A stretch of DNA of 25,422 nucleotides. Source: Deltaproteobacteria bacterium. GTDB taxonomy: Bacteria > Desulfobacterota > DSM-4660 > Desulfatiglandales > HGW-15. This document shows, in pieces, positions 7,083 through 14,756 of the stretch. The stretch spans positions 3,751,954 through 3,777,375 of the forward strand of contig CP070840.1 in the NCBI GenBank assembly GCA_020342025.1, given 5' to 3'. The notes under the pieces are model-generated. The model did not search any database. It saw only the letters and a program-made list of their open reading frames with translations, and was not told where the DNA came from. The position numbers and the translations under genes are program-made. Numbering within the stretch: position 1 is the stretch's first letter; every line of letters starts with the position of its first letter.

Positions 7083-7409
7083 ATGGTTGAGGATTGTATT
7101 TTCTGCAAGATCATAGAGGGGAAAAAGCCGGCGGATTTTGTCTACCAAGGTGATTCTGTGGTGGCGTTCAAGGACAAGAATCCCCATGCGCCCGTTCATA
7201 TTCTCATTGTGCCCAGAAAACATATACGGAGTATCAATGACATGGAGGAAACAGATCGGGCCGTTATTTCTGAGCTGATTTTTAGGGCAAAAGAAATTGC
7301 GAACGATCTTGGAATCGCCTCGTCTGGTTATAGACTTGTCTTTAATGTGGAGCGGGGCGGTGGGCAATTTGTCTTTCATCTGCACTTGCATCTCGTGGGC
7401 GGTTGGTAG
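7083..7409 (+). CDS. HIT family (histidine triad) nucleotide hydrolase
   Basis: A histidine-triad protein of the HINT branch, which hydrolyses adenosine 5'-phosphoramidate-type nucleotide conjugates in the cytoplasm. The zinc-site start CIFCKI (Cys5, Cys8), the PHAPVHILIVPRKHI block and the catalytic FHLHLHLVGG (His99, His101, His103) are all present. A longer frame opens with GTG at 7047, but the family begins just before CIFCKI, so the ATG at 7083 with GGGGAG 11 bases upstream is chosen; 108 aa. Odd: the protein stops two residues after VGG, whereas family members usually continue with about eight more residues ending in WPPG. It is convergent with the RatA/COQ10-like gene, 55 bases apart. 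Confidence 0.9.
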   Translation: MVEDCIFCKIIEGKKPADFVYQGDSVVAFKDKNPHAPVHILIVPRKHIRSINDMEETDRAVISELIFRAKEIANDLGIASSGYRLVFNVERGGGQFVFHLHLHLVGGW

Positions 7410-7464
7410 GAGAGTGGGAGGATGGGTCGGTTGCGGGGCAAGCGGGATTGTTACCAGGATTTTT

Positions 7465-7911
7465 TCAGGCCTTATCCCTATGGCCGTAAAGCTTATGGGC
7501 CCTCTGCTCAAACGCCTGTACGCCGCGCCGCATGAGGTCACTGAACAAGGGACCCACAACCCTTTCGAGAAATCTGGAACGGAGCTCAAACCCCGCGTAG
7601 AAATGGGTAAGGCAAACGGATTCGTTTACCCGTTCAAAGGTCCATCGAACAGCAAGGTAAAGGAAAGGTCCGTCGCTGGAGCTGATTTCAATGTGTTCGG
7701 GTCGGGTGAAAATGGCCTGAGTGATAAAATTCGCGTGAAACCTACCCATACCCACCTCCTGGTCCACAAACACAACATTACCATCTCGCTCTATGATCTT
7801 GGCATCATGCCATCCAGGCAGAAATTCCCCATAGCTCTCCACATCGGAAACAAGATCGAACATCTGTGCAGGTGAAAAGGGAAGCTCTCGTGTCTCTTCA
7901 TAAATCTCCAT
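7465..7911 (-). CDS. RatA/COQ10 family START-like domain protein
   Basis: A START/SRPBCC-fold lipid-binding protein of the RatA/COQ10 family (about 148 aa, usual length). The family features are PFSPAQMFDLVSDVESYGEFLPGW near the N-terminus, DGPFLYLAVRWTFE in the middle, and a C-terminal helix with GPLFSDLMRRGVQAFEQRA. COQ10 proteins bind ubiquinone-like lipids; E. coli RatA was reported to block ribosome subunit association. An anaerobe of this kind may use it for menaquinone, which is inference. The frame is open to an ATG at 7950, adding MAKTRLIPSGIGF, but the family starts near the ATG at 7911, which is preferred; ribosome sites are weak for both. A possible promoter lies at 8066-8038. Confidence 0.8.
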   Translation of the reverse strand: MEIYEETRELPFSPAQMFDLVSDVESYGEFLPGWHDAKIIERDGNVVFVDQEVGMGRFHANFITQAIFTRPEHIEISSSDGPFLYLAVRWTFERVNESVCLTHFYAGFELRSRFLERVVGPLFSDLMRRGVQAFEQRAHKLYGHRDKA

Positions 7912-8037
7912 AAAACCTATACCTGAGGGGATCAGCCTTGTCTTGGCCATGTGATTGTTGGAGGCTTCATGAAAGCTGGCTCTTCCTCATCATTGAACGG
8001 CGGAAGGATTGAAGCTCCCTGCTCATTTTCAATTTTG

Positions 8038-8066
8038 TCCTTACCCTATTCAACGCTGAATTTCAA
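8038..8066 (-). promoter_or_regulatory. possible promoter of the RatA-like gene
   Basis: On the minus strand TTGAAA (8066-8061), 17-base spacer, TAAGGA (8043-8038). Confidence 0.35.
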
Positions 8067-8116
8067 ATCATTTTCCTCCGGACTCCAGAATGGAGCGCCC
8101 AAACCCGTTTCTGCCA

Positions 8117-8147
8117 GAAAAAAAGCCGGGGATAAACTACCCCGGCT
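8117..8147 (-). terminator. Rho-independent terminator downstream of infA
   Basis: On the minus strand AGCCGGGG (8147-8140), an 8-base loop and CCCCGGCT (8131-8124), followed by a run of T from 8124 to 8118. It is a classic terminator, but lies 300 bases after the infA stop, so the infA transcript may carry a long 3' trailer. Confidence 0.9.
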
Positions 8148-8446
8148 CATGTGAGAAGTTTCTACACTGGGATATGGATACAATTCTTATGCTTACTCAG
8201 GGAACCATTAGGCAGGCCTCCATCTCGAACGTTTTCATCCCAAGAGCCCCTTGGCACGAGCTACTGCGGAGGGTGGAGAGGACGGGTGTGCGGATGTCCC
8301 TCGGCTTGCCGAGGAGAGAAAGCGAAAGGCGACCGCGCCAAAGCCTCTCGCCGCAGCGCAGACCGGGTGGCGAAGCCGGGTGATTGGTTTCGGCGCAGTT
8401 CCACGTAGCTTCACCCAAAATGCCCCGCGCCTTGGGGCGGGGAGAT
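8148..8446. other. GC-rich trailer with palindromes, no clear gene
   Basis: A stretch between infA and its distal terminator that is GC-richer than its surroundings. It opens on the minus strand with a hairpin right after the infA stop (CCCCGC...GCGGGG at about 8419-8441, followed by CATTTTGG) and contains a palindrome CCTCGGC-TT-GCCGAGG (8299-8314) and two CCGGGTG repeats (near 8364 and 8377). Frames are open in several phases on both strands, typical of high GC rather than coding. It could be an interspersed repeat, a remnant gene, or a structured 3' RNA. Confidence 0.4.
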
Positions 8447-8665
8447 TCACTTGTAGCGGTAGGTTATGATTCCATGTGAGGTGTCATATGGGGAAACGCT
8501 TACCTGGACCCTATCTCCTTCTATGACTCTGATTCTGTTCTTTTTCATCCGGCCGGAAAGAACGGCCCTCACCGTTACATTGTTGTCGCATTCGATTTCC
8601 ATACCACCGCGACCCAGGACCTTGGCTACCACACCCTCCAATTGGATTAGATCGCTTCTTGCCAA
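8447..8665 (-). CDS. infA: translation initiation factor IF-1
   Basis: IF-1 is the small OB-fold factor that binds the ribosomal A site during initiation. The 72-aa product matches the family along its length: IQLEGVVAKVLGRGG, then VRAVLSGRMKKNRIRVIEGDRVQV and the C-terminal SPYDTSHGIITYRYK. Compared with common IF-1 it has GGMEIECDNNVTV where a MFRVEL-type strand is usual, so it may be a divergent or second copy. The start is TTG at 8665, preceded by AAAAGGAG (8677-8670) with a 4-base gap. A sigma70-like promoter lies at 8750-8721. It is not beside ribosomal protein genes, where infA often sits. Confidence 0.93.
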   Translation of the reverse strand: MARSDLIQLEGVVAKVLGRGGMEIECDNNVTVRAVLSGRMKKNRIRVIEGDRVQVSVSPYDTSHGIITYRYK

Positions 8666-8720
8666 AATACTCCTTTTGTCATGTCAAAATGATAACTCAG
8701 AATGACATCACTACTCTATC

Positions 8721-8750
8721 ATTTTATGGCATCAGGTGATTCTTAGTCAA
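8721..8750 (-). promoter_or_regulatory. promoter of infA
   Basis: On the minus strand TTGACT (8750-8745), 18-base spacer, TAAAAT (8726-8721), leaving an untranslated leader of about 50 bases. Confidence 0.55.
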
Positions 8751-8789
8751 TAGGTTGTAACAAAATTTTCAGGTCGGTGAAGAGAAGGA

Positions 8790-9524
8790 CTATTTCATCT
8801 TGGGAATTCTTACCTCCACCTCCTTCACATCCTTGAGTAGCTTTAAAAGCTCTGAGGTATCCGTTTGACCAAAGTGATAGGGATATAGCACTCTTGGTTT
8901 GAAAGCCCTTGCCGCATCAGCGACCATCTCTGGCGTCATGGTATAGGGCAGGTTCATGGGCAAAAAGGCCACATCGATATCCTTTAGCCCTTTCATCTCC
9001 GGCGTGTTCTCAGTGTCGCCCGCCACATAAACCCGCTTGTCTCCGAAGGTGATCACATAACCGTTGCCCTCCCCTTTAGGATGATATGGCACTCCTGGGC
9101 TGAGCATATGGACGAGATTGTAAGCGGGGACTGCCTCTATTTGCAGTCCTATGACAGTCTTCACATCCCCGTTACGCATTACGATACCCCCTCTAACCTG
9201 ACGAGCACAGGTCTCGGTGAGCACCACAGCGCTTTGCTCGGTGCGGATGGACTCCAGGGCCCCCAGGTCAAGATGGTCTCGGTGCTGGTGCGTTATGAGG
9301 ATGATATGGGCCTTCGGCATTTTGGAATAATCGGCCAATTTAGTCCACGGGTCCACATGGATTGCTTTCCCCTCAAAGGAAAACATCAGCGTACCGTGTC
9401 CTATGAATGTGATCTCCAATTTGCCTGCCGATGTTTTGATGGTTTCTGTTCCAAATCCTAAAGCAATCGTGGCAAAAGAAAAAGTGCCAAGCATTAGAAT
9501 CACCCACAGAAGTGATTTGCCCAT
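8790..9524 (-). CDS. exported metallo-beta-lactamase-fold hydrolase
   Basis: A zinc-dependent hydrolase of the UlaG-like metallo-beta-lactamase fold group, apparently exported. Residues 1 to about 24 form a signal peptide or anchor (MGKSLLWVILMLGTFSFATI). The metal motif is THQHRDHLD (His79, His81, Asp83, His84), the second metal region is YVAGDTENTPEM, and PYHFGQTD is near the C-terminus. The substrate is not readable. A longer frame opens at 9572, but GAAAGGAGGG at 9540-9531 lies just before the ATG at 9524, which fixes the start; 244 aa. The gene follows the MATE exporter on the same strand 114 bases downstream and may be the last gene of that operon. Confidence 0.85.
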   Translation of the reverse strand: MGKSLLWVILMLGTFSFATIALGFGTETIKTSAGKLEITFIGHGTLMFSFEGKAIHVDPWTKLADYSKMPKAHIILITHQHRDHLDLGALESIRTEQSAVVLTETCARQVRGGIVMRNGDVKTVIGLQIEAVPAYNLVHMLSPGVPYHPKGEGNGYVITFGDKRVYVAGDTENTPEMKGLKDIDVAFLPMNLPYTMTPEMVADAARAFKPRVLYPYHFGQTDTSELLKLLKDVKEVEVRIPKMK

Positions 9525-9638
9525 ATCAACCCTCCTTTCGATCCAAATCCCATAACGATATTCCGAGCGCATTGCAGGATGTATGTTGAATCGCCCTTTT
9601 AAAAGTAGATCCCAAGACAGGCCATTTTGCCCTTTAAA

Positions 9639-11003
9639 CTACATCTGGGCAAGTGATAAATGGATCACCTTTCTCAGTATCCGGCGCGCATAGAAGAAGG
9701 TAATCACAGCGGCACTCCAAGTCACAGAGAATATCCCCCACCATATAGCCATCAATCCGAAGTCAAGAATTTGGGTAAGGAAATAGAAGACGATTATGGG
9801 GGCGATAATCTGTCGATATAGCCCAATCCAGATTGCATACATGGGCCTTTTAACACCTTGAAGGGCGGCCACATTTACATAAAGAATCACATACGCATAG
9901 AATACAAACGCAGCAATCCTTAGGTACGTTGCACCCATTTCCAAGACTTTCCCATCACTCGTAAAGAGTCCCATCAATTGCTCTGCAAGCAAAAAGACAC
10001 CAATCGTACCGAGACCCATAAGAATGGCGCCATAACGCAAAGCGGTCCTTAGCGTTTCCTTGATGCGCTCGAACAGTCTGGCCCCATTATTCTGTGCCAC
10101 AATGGTCAGTGTTGCCGTATTTAGGCCGATTGAGGGAAGCAGGGCAATCTGCTCCACACGGGTGGCGATCCCATAAGCGGCCACAGCCTCCTTACCAAAC
10201 CTACTAATAAAATAGGTGATCACAAAAATACCTATACCCACAGTGATCATATTTAGACTGGCTGGGAATCCTTGGCGAGCGATTTCTTTGAAGTAACTCG
10301 GTTTAGGAAAGATATCTCCTATGGATTTATTGAACATGAGACCAGTCTTATAAACCTTTATACCCAGAAAGAGACCACCAAACAATTGGATCAGAACCGT
10401 GGCCAATGCGATACCGGCTATACCTAGGGGTGGAAGCCCCAATCCGCCGTATATAAACCATGGATCGAAAATAATATTTAAGAAAAATCCTCCGATCAGG
10501 AAATTCCGAAATGATCGGGTATCGCCTAATGCCACTAAAATGGCATTGAGCATATGGATCAGCATGAAAAAAACAGTGCCGAGAAATATGGTATTCATAT
10601 AGATCAGACATGTGGCAAGGTAGTCATGGGAAGCGCCGAGCATAGTAAATAGATAGGGTGATGCGTAAATACCGATGCAGGTCATGAGGACAGAGAGGAG
10701 CACACCAAAAGAGATCCCCTGAATTCCAAAAAGCCTTGCCTCATCGCGATTTCCAGCTCCTAAAGCATTTCCTATCAATGCCGTTGTCCCTGTGGAGAAA
10801 CCGCTGCCCATAGCAAGAATGATAAAAAAGACAGGAAAAGAGAGAGATAGGGCCGCTAAAGTTTGTGTTGAGATGAGGCCTCCAAAAAAGGTATCCACCA
10901 CGTTGAACATGGTGTAAAAGAAAAATCCTATGCTTACCGGGATGGCGATTTGACGGATGAGTTTCGGAATGGGTTGGATGGTGAGCTGAATGTCGTTTCC
11001 CAT
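9639..11003 (-). CDS. MATE family multidrug/metabolite exporter
   Basis: An inner-membrane antiporter of the MATE family, which expels organic cations or metabolites in exchange for Na+ or H+. At 454 aa with about 12 hydrophobic segments it has the family's usual size. Typical features are the N-terminal PKLIRQIAIPVSIGFFFYTMFNVVD (residues about 13-37), GSGFSTGTTALIGNALGAGNRDEA after the second helix, and the repeated half starting at about residue 230 (ARQGFPASLNMI; VAQNNGAR). The ATG lies 9 bases after the stop of the ABC permease gene, so translation is probably coupled and it is the fifth gene of the ABC operon. Whether it exports a product linked to the importer's substrate is unknown. 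Confidence 0.92.
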   Translation of the reverse strand: MGNDIQLTIQPIPKLIRQIAIPVSIGFFFYTMFNVVDTFFGGLISTQTLAALSLSFPVFFIILAMGSGFSTGTTALIGNALGAGNRDEARLFGIQGISFGVLLSVLMTCIGIYASPYLFTMLGASHDYLATCLIYMNTIFLGTVFFMLIHMLNAILVALGDTRSFRNFLIGGFFLNIIFDPWFIYGGLGLPPLGIAGIALATVLIQLFGGLFLGIKVYKTGLMFNKSIGDIFPKPSYFKEIARQGFPASLNMITVGIGIFVITYFISRFGKEAVAAYGIATRVEQIALLPSIGLNTATLTIVAQNNGARLFERIKETLRTALRYGAILMGLGTIGVFLLAEQLMGLFTSDGKVLEMGATYLRIAAFVFYAYVILYVNVAALQGVKRPMYAIWIGLYRQIIAPIIVFYFLTQILDFGLMAIWWGIFSVTWSAAVITFFYARRILRKVIHLSLAQM

Positions 11004-11012
11004 GATGAACGC

Positions 11013-11954
11013 TTAAACCTCGCTTCTCCTCATGCGAATCTCAAGTCGTTCCACAGACAGAGATAGGGTGACGGTCAAAATGAAATAAAGGGCCGTGACA
11101 GTGATCCAGACCTCAAAGGTGAGATATGTGGCAGACATAAGCTCCATGCCCCGAAAAGTCAATTCCTGAATGGAGATGACCGAGACAATGGCAGAATCCT
11201 TAATGGTGGAGATGAACTGCCCGGCCAAAGGTGGGAGGATCCTCTGAGTTGCCTGGGGGAGGATGACGTAACGCATCTGCTGCCACCATGATAAACCTAG
11301 GGCATGAGAAGCCTCCCATTGCCCCCTTTCAATGGATTGGACACCGGCCCTGACGATCTCAGCAATGTAGGCCCCTTCAAAAAGGGCAAGCGTAATAAGC
11401 GCTGACAAGAAGGCCGAGAAGAGGGGCGGTGGGGCGAAGAGGAATGTGAAGAGGGCCTGGATATTCTCCGATCGGGATTTGACGAATTCATCCACACCAA
11501 TGCTTGCCATGATCTGATCACTCAAGAAAAAATAGAAGATGAAAATCAAGACCAAGGGTGGAAGATTGCGGATCAATTCCACATAGGTCCGCCCAATAAG
11601 TCGGCTGAAAAGGCCCTTGCTCAGACGGCAGAGTCCGATCACTGTACCTATGATTGTTGCAAGGATAGTGCTCCATAGGCTTAGCCGGATGGTGGTGAAG
11701 AGTCCTTGCATGAGGATGTTGGCCACCCATCCTTTACTCTCTTCATCGTAGCGGAAGAGGTATTGCGGTATGGATCCCCAATCCCAGCTATAATGAAGCC
11801 CCGTCTTGACCCTGTGCAAGATATATATTGCCGATGCCAATAAAAATAAGAATAGGGTAATGTCAAGTAACGTAATTCTGGTCTTTTTTCTTCTCAAAAA
11901 CGACCTCACTTTTGAAAATTTATCGAAGCATACCCTCCCAATCCTTTGTTTCAA
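11013..11954 (-). CDS. polar amino-acid ABC transporter permease (second)
   Basis: Inner-membrane permease of the HisM/GltK type. After a basic N-terminus there are hydrophobic segments, a periplasmic stretch (HYSWDWGSIPQYLFRY) and the conserved permease core: YVELIRNLPPLVLIF, FEGAYIAEIVRAGVQSIERGQWEASHALGLSWWQQMRYVILPQA (EAA loop contacting the ATPase) and LPPLAGQFISTIKDSAIVSVI. The frame opens with TTG at 11954, overlapping the binding-protein gene by 35 bases, with no good ribosome site; a GTG at 11909, ten bases after that gene's stop, is a plausible alternative. It pairs with the permease at 13607 to form a heterodimer, as in His/Glu-type importers. Both permeases share the W-x-W...P-Q-Y-L element. 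Confidence 0.9.
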   Translation of the reverse strand: MKQRIGRVCFDKFSKVRSFLRRKKTRITLLDITLFLFLLASAIYILHRVKTGLHYSWDWGSIPQYLFRYDEESKGWVANILMQGLFTTIRLSLWSTILATIIGTVIGLCRLSKGLFSRLIGRTYVELIRNLPPLVLIFIFYFFLSDQIMASIGVDEFVKSRSENIQALFTFLFAPPPLFSAFLSALITLALFEGAYIAEIVRAGVQSIERGQWEASHALGLSWWQQMRYVILPQATQRILPPLAGQFISTIKDSAIVSVISIQELTFRGMELMSATYLTFEVWITVTALYFILTVTLSLSVERLEIRMRRSEV

Positions 11955-12756
11955 ACCAATATTGCTTCCTCTCTGTCAACCAACCCTCCGCCTCCACGAC
12001 GCGAATCCAGTTGTTCAAGTAATTTAGCGTGTCAAAATCCCCCTTCCTTACGGCAAACCCTATGGGCTCCCTGGTGAAGTTGGTTTTAAGAGGTAGGAAA
12101 AGCCTTTCGGGATTCTTTATAGCCTGGAATCTCGGCATTGGAGCAGATCCCACCGCGGCGTGAACCCTACCGTTTAGAAGTTCCTGATATGCCTGGGACT
12201 CGTCGTCAAACATGCGCAGTTGGGCTTTTGGCATGAATTTCTTGGCTGCGGTCACAGCTGTGGAGCCAAGCCTGGCGGCAAGTAGCACCTCGGGACGGTT
12301 AAAGTCCTTCAGGCTCTTGAAGCCCGCCGCGAGTTCTTTGTGGGCCACCATGGACATGCCCGTATAATCATAGGGAATGCTGAAATTCACCTTCAGGTTC
12401 CGGTCTGGCCGAATTCCCATGCCGCCAATAATGACATCGAACTTACCAGAGAGAAGTGCAGGGATTATCCCATCCCACTTTGTTGGAACGAATTCCACCT
12501 TGACCCCCATGTCACTGGCAAGTCTGGTGGCCACATCGATCTCAAACCCGATCAACTTACCTGTTTTGTCCCTCATGGCCCACGGTACGAAGGTGGACAT
12601 GCCGACCCGCAATGCGCCGCGTTTGAGGACTTGCTCCAGGGCGCTCTCTTTTGCAAGCTGTTGTTGTATCTTCCCGGCAAATACAGGAAAAGCGATGCCC
12701 ATGAGCAGGGAAACAAGCAACATGCTTTCTAACCATACGCGTCGAGTTTTCATCAT
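11920..12756 (-). CDS. periplasmic amino-acid-binding protein (family 3)
   Basis: Extracellular solute-binding protein family 3, which captures a polar amino acid and delivers it to the two permeases. Residues 1 to about 27 are a signal peptide (MMKTRRVWLESMLLVSLLMGIAFPVFA-GK). The family signature is visible as LRVGMSTFVPWAMRDKTGKLIGFEIDVATRLASDMGV, followed by WDGIIPALLSGKFDVIIGGMGIRPDR and the second lobe ARLGSTAVTAAKKF. No lipobox, so it should be freely periplasmic. The ATG at 12756 follows GAGAGGAAAGAG. It ends inside the second permease frame. The ligand cannot be told from sequence alone. Confidence 0.93.
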   Translation of the reverse strand: MMKTRRVWLESMLLVSLLMGIAFPVFAGKIQQQLAKESALEQVLKRGALRVGMSTFVPWAMRDKTGKLIGFEIDVATRLASDMGVKVEFVPTKWDGIIPALLSGKFDVIIGGMGIRPDRNLKVNFSIPYDYTGMSMVAHKELAAGFKSLKDFNRPEVLLAARLGSTAVTAAKKFMPKAQLRMFDDESQAYQELLNGRVHAAVGSAPMPRFQAIKNPERLFLPLKTNFTREPIGFAVRKGDFDTLNYLNNWIRVVEAEGWLTERKQYWFETKDWEGMLR

Positions 12757-12832
12757 CTCTTTCCTCTCAATTTTTATTCAATCCCTTCAGCATGTTATAG
12801 CAAAGTGGAAGGATAAACTCCCTGATGCCATT

Positions 12833-13585
12833 TCATATAATCTGACTCAGGAAGCGTTTTGTCCGACCTTCCTTGGGATTACTGAAGAAATGTTGGACCG
12901 TTCCCTCTTCTACGGTCCGACCCTCCTCCATAAAAATCACCCGATTACTCACCTCGCGGGCAAAGCCCATTTCGTGGGTGACCACGACCATAGTCATTCC
13001 CTCCAAGGCGAGGTTTTTCATGACGTCCAGGACCTCATTGATCATTTCAGGATCGAGGGCACTCGTCACCTCGTCAAAAAGCATCACCTTAGGCATCAGG
13101 GCCAGAGCCCTGGCAATGGCGACACGCTGTTGTTGTCCGCCGCTGAGTTGACTGGGATAACTGTCCGCCTTCTCTGAGATCCCCACTTTCCTGAGCAGGT
13201 CCATGGTCGTCTCAATGGCCTCCTGTTTGCTCTTTTTTCGCACGAGCCTCTGTGCCAGGGTCACATTCTCCATCGCGGTCATGTGGGGGAAGAGATTAAA
13301 AGACTGAAAGACCATTCCCACCTCTTTTCGAATCGCCAAGCGGTTACGCTTGTTTTCATCCAGGGGTATGCCATCAATGACGATGGAACCACTATCGATC
13401 TCTTCAAGCCCGTTGAGGCATCGAAGGAATGTGGATTTACCAGAACCGGATGGCCCTATGACTACGACGACCTCACTGCGACGGATTTTGGTGGAAAAAT
13501 CCTGCAGTGCGCGGACGCCATTGGGAAATGTCTTGTTGATCTTCTTGACTGTGATGATGTGGTCTTCCATGGCCTCTTCTTGCAT
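12833..13585 (-). CDS. polar amino-acid ABC transporter ATPase (GlnQ/HisP type)
   Basis: Cytoplasmic ATPase that powers the importer. Walker [10 protein letters not shown] is at residues 44-52, the Q-loop in [12 protein letters not shown] at 92-103, signature LSGGQQQR at 147-154, Walker B VMLFDE at 167-172 and the H-loop His204 in VTHEMGFA. One oddity: the residue after the catalytic Glu is Val (FDEVTSALD), where this family nearly always has Pro (FDEPTSALD). The key catalytic residues are intact, so it should be active. The ATG at 13585 has AAGGAG eight bases upstream. It is second in the operon, 21 bases after the first permease gene. Confidence 0.95.
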   Translation of the reverse strand: MQEEAMEDHIITVKKINKTFPNGVRALQDFSTKIRRSEVVVVIGPSGSGKSTFLRCLNGLEEIDSGSIVIDGIPLDENKRNRLAIRKEVGMVFQSFNLFPHMTAMENVTLAQRLVRKKSKQEAIETTMDLLRKVGISEKADSYPSQLSGGQQQRVAIARALALMPKVMLFDEVTSALDPEMINEVLDVMKNLALEGMTMVVVTHEMGFAREVSNRVIFMEEGRTVEEGTVQHFFSNPKEGRTKRFLSQII

Positions 13586-13606
13586 GGGATAAACTCCTTA
13601 TTCCCT

Positions 13607-14428
13607 CTACGCTGTTGCCCGCAGACGGTTTTCCATGATGTTGACCACCAGGGAAAGGCTCAGGGTAATGAAGAGATAAATGGCAGCGATGGTAAACCAG
13701 AGCTCAAAAGTGAGATAGGTCTCTGCGATAATGGCCCGGCCTTGCATGGTCAGGTCATAGATCGCTATGGTGCTCACTAGGGCGGAATCTTTTACCAGGG
13801 ATATGGCTTGATTGGTCAGGGGCGGAAGGACCCTCCCAATGGCCTGGGGTAGGATGATATATCGGTAATTGTGGAGGGTAGTTAGCCCAAGACTGTATGC
13901 CGCCTCCCATTGTCCCCTTTGGATGGAGACGATGCCGGCTCGGAAGATCTCTGATGCATAGGCCCCTTCAAAAAGACTCAGTGCCAAGACGGCCGAGGCA
14001 AAGCGACTCATGTCGAGGACGGGTGAGATAACGAAGTAGATGAAAAAAAGCTGCACAAGAAGCGGTGTGTTCCGGATGCATTCCAAATATCCTCGGGCTA
14101 CGGCCCTTGCCAAGAAAGACTCTGATAGGCGAAAAAGCGCGGTCACCAATCCGAAGACAAATGCAAGGAGCAGACTCACTGCGGTGATGCGAAGCGTTAC
14201 CATCAGCCCATGGAGAAGGGGCCCCGCTACAAAGTGGCCACTCTCAAAAGAGAGTAGGTATTGAGGTACCCGGTACCACTGCCAGTTGTAACCAAGCCTC
14301 TCGGTGCCGCGGGCCATGAACCAGGTCAAGGCAGCGATGACGATTAAAAACTTGATCACATCCATCAGAGTGGAGTTTTTCAGGAAAGACCAGGCCTTCT
14401 CTCGGAACTTGGGATTATGCGTTGTCAT
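13607..14428 (-). CDS. polar amino-acid ABC transporter permease (first)
   Basis: Inner-membrane permease of the HisQ/GltJ type, first gene of the operon. A hydrophobic helix near residues 23-39 is followed by a periplasmic part (GYNWQWYRVPQYLLSFESGHFVAG) and the conserved core: YLECIRNTPLLVQLFFIYFV, FEGAYASEIFRAGIVSIQRGQWEAAYSLGLTTLHNYRYIILPQA (EAA loop) and LPPLTNQAISLVKDSALVSTI. At 273 aa it is slightly longer than the minimal family length because of the N-terminal helix. The ATG at 14428 lacks a clear Shine-Dalgarno. A strong promoter at 14600-14572 precedes it with a leader of about 135 bases. Confidence 0.92.
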   Translation of the reverse strand: MTTHNPKFREKAWSFLKNSTLMDVIKFLIVIAALTWFMARGTERLGYNWQWYRVPQYLLSFESGHFVAGPLLHGLMVTLRITAVSLLLAFVFGLVTALFRLSESFLARAVARGYLECIRNTPLLVQLFFIYFVISPVLDMSRFASAVLALSLFEGAYASEIFRAGIVSIQRGQWEAAYSLGLTTLHNYRYIILPQAIGRVLPPLTNQAISLVKDSALVSTIAIYDLTMQGRAIIAETYLTFELWFTIAAIYLFITLSLSLVVNIMENRLRATA

Positions 14429-14571
14429 GTCCAGGAATTAAAGAGGGTCCCCCGCTAAAACACCTATAATGAGTGAACGGTCATTTGAACCGAATGCGTG
14501 TGCGATCTCAAAGAATCAAGATTCATGGCGACTCATGTGGCATGGATCCAAGTGACCATGATCTTTAAGCC

Positions 14572-14600
14572 AAAATATGATTTGGAGAATTGTGTGTCAA
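14572..14600 (-). promoter_or_regulatory. promoter of the ABC/MATE operon
   Basis: On the minus strand TTGACA (14600-14595), 17-base spacer, TATTTT (14577-14572). Transcription would start near 14565, giving a leader of about 135 bases before the first permease. No known riboswitch was recognised in the leader. Confidence 0.65.
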
Positions 14601-14693
14601 GTACAGGTCCCCTCCGTGATGTATTCATAACCGAAGATTGAAAGAGGGTCGGGATGGTTATGGACGGAGGACAGGGCAGGACTGCGGGATTGG

Positions 14694-14732
14694 GAAGCCC
14701 CCTGTCCCGCTATTGAGGGGGACAGGGGCTTC
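14694..14732. repeat. strong GC-rich hairpin downstream of degP
   Basis: Arms GAAGCCCCCTGTCCC (14694-14708) and GGGGGACAGGGGCTTC (14717-14732) pair with one bulged C. It lies 25 bases after the degP stop, where a terminator would be, but no U-tract follows on either strand. The 12-mer TGTCCCGCTATT occurs twice (14703-14714 and 14750-14761), the second overlapping the degP stop codon. Confidence 0.65.
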
Positions 14733-14756
14733 GATGCTTGGGGACCGGTTGTCCCG

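Noticed and set aside
8235..8450. Overlapping 70-codon frames on both strands downstream of infA
   Set aside because: Several phases are open at once in a GC-rich, palindromic stretch; none has a ribosome site or recognisable motif.
12377..13177. 266-codon plus-strand open frame
   Set aside because: It is antisense to the binding-protein and ATPase genes, whose family motifs are unmistakable, and shows no motif itself.
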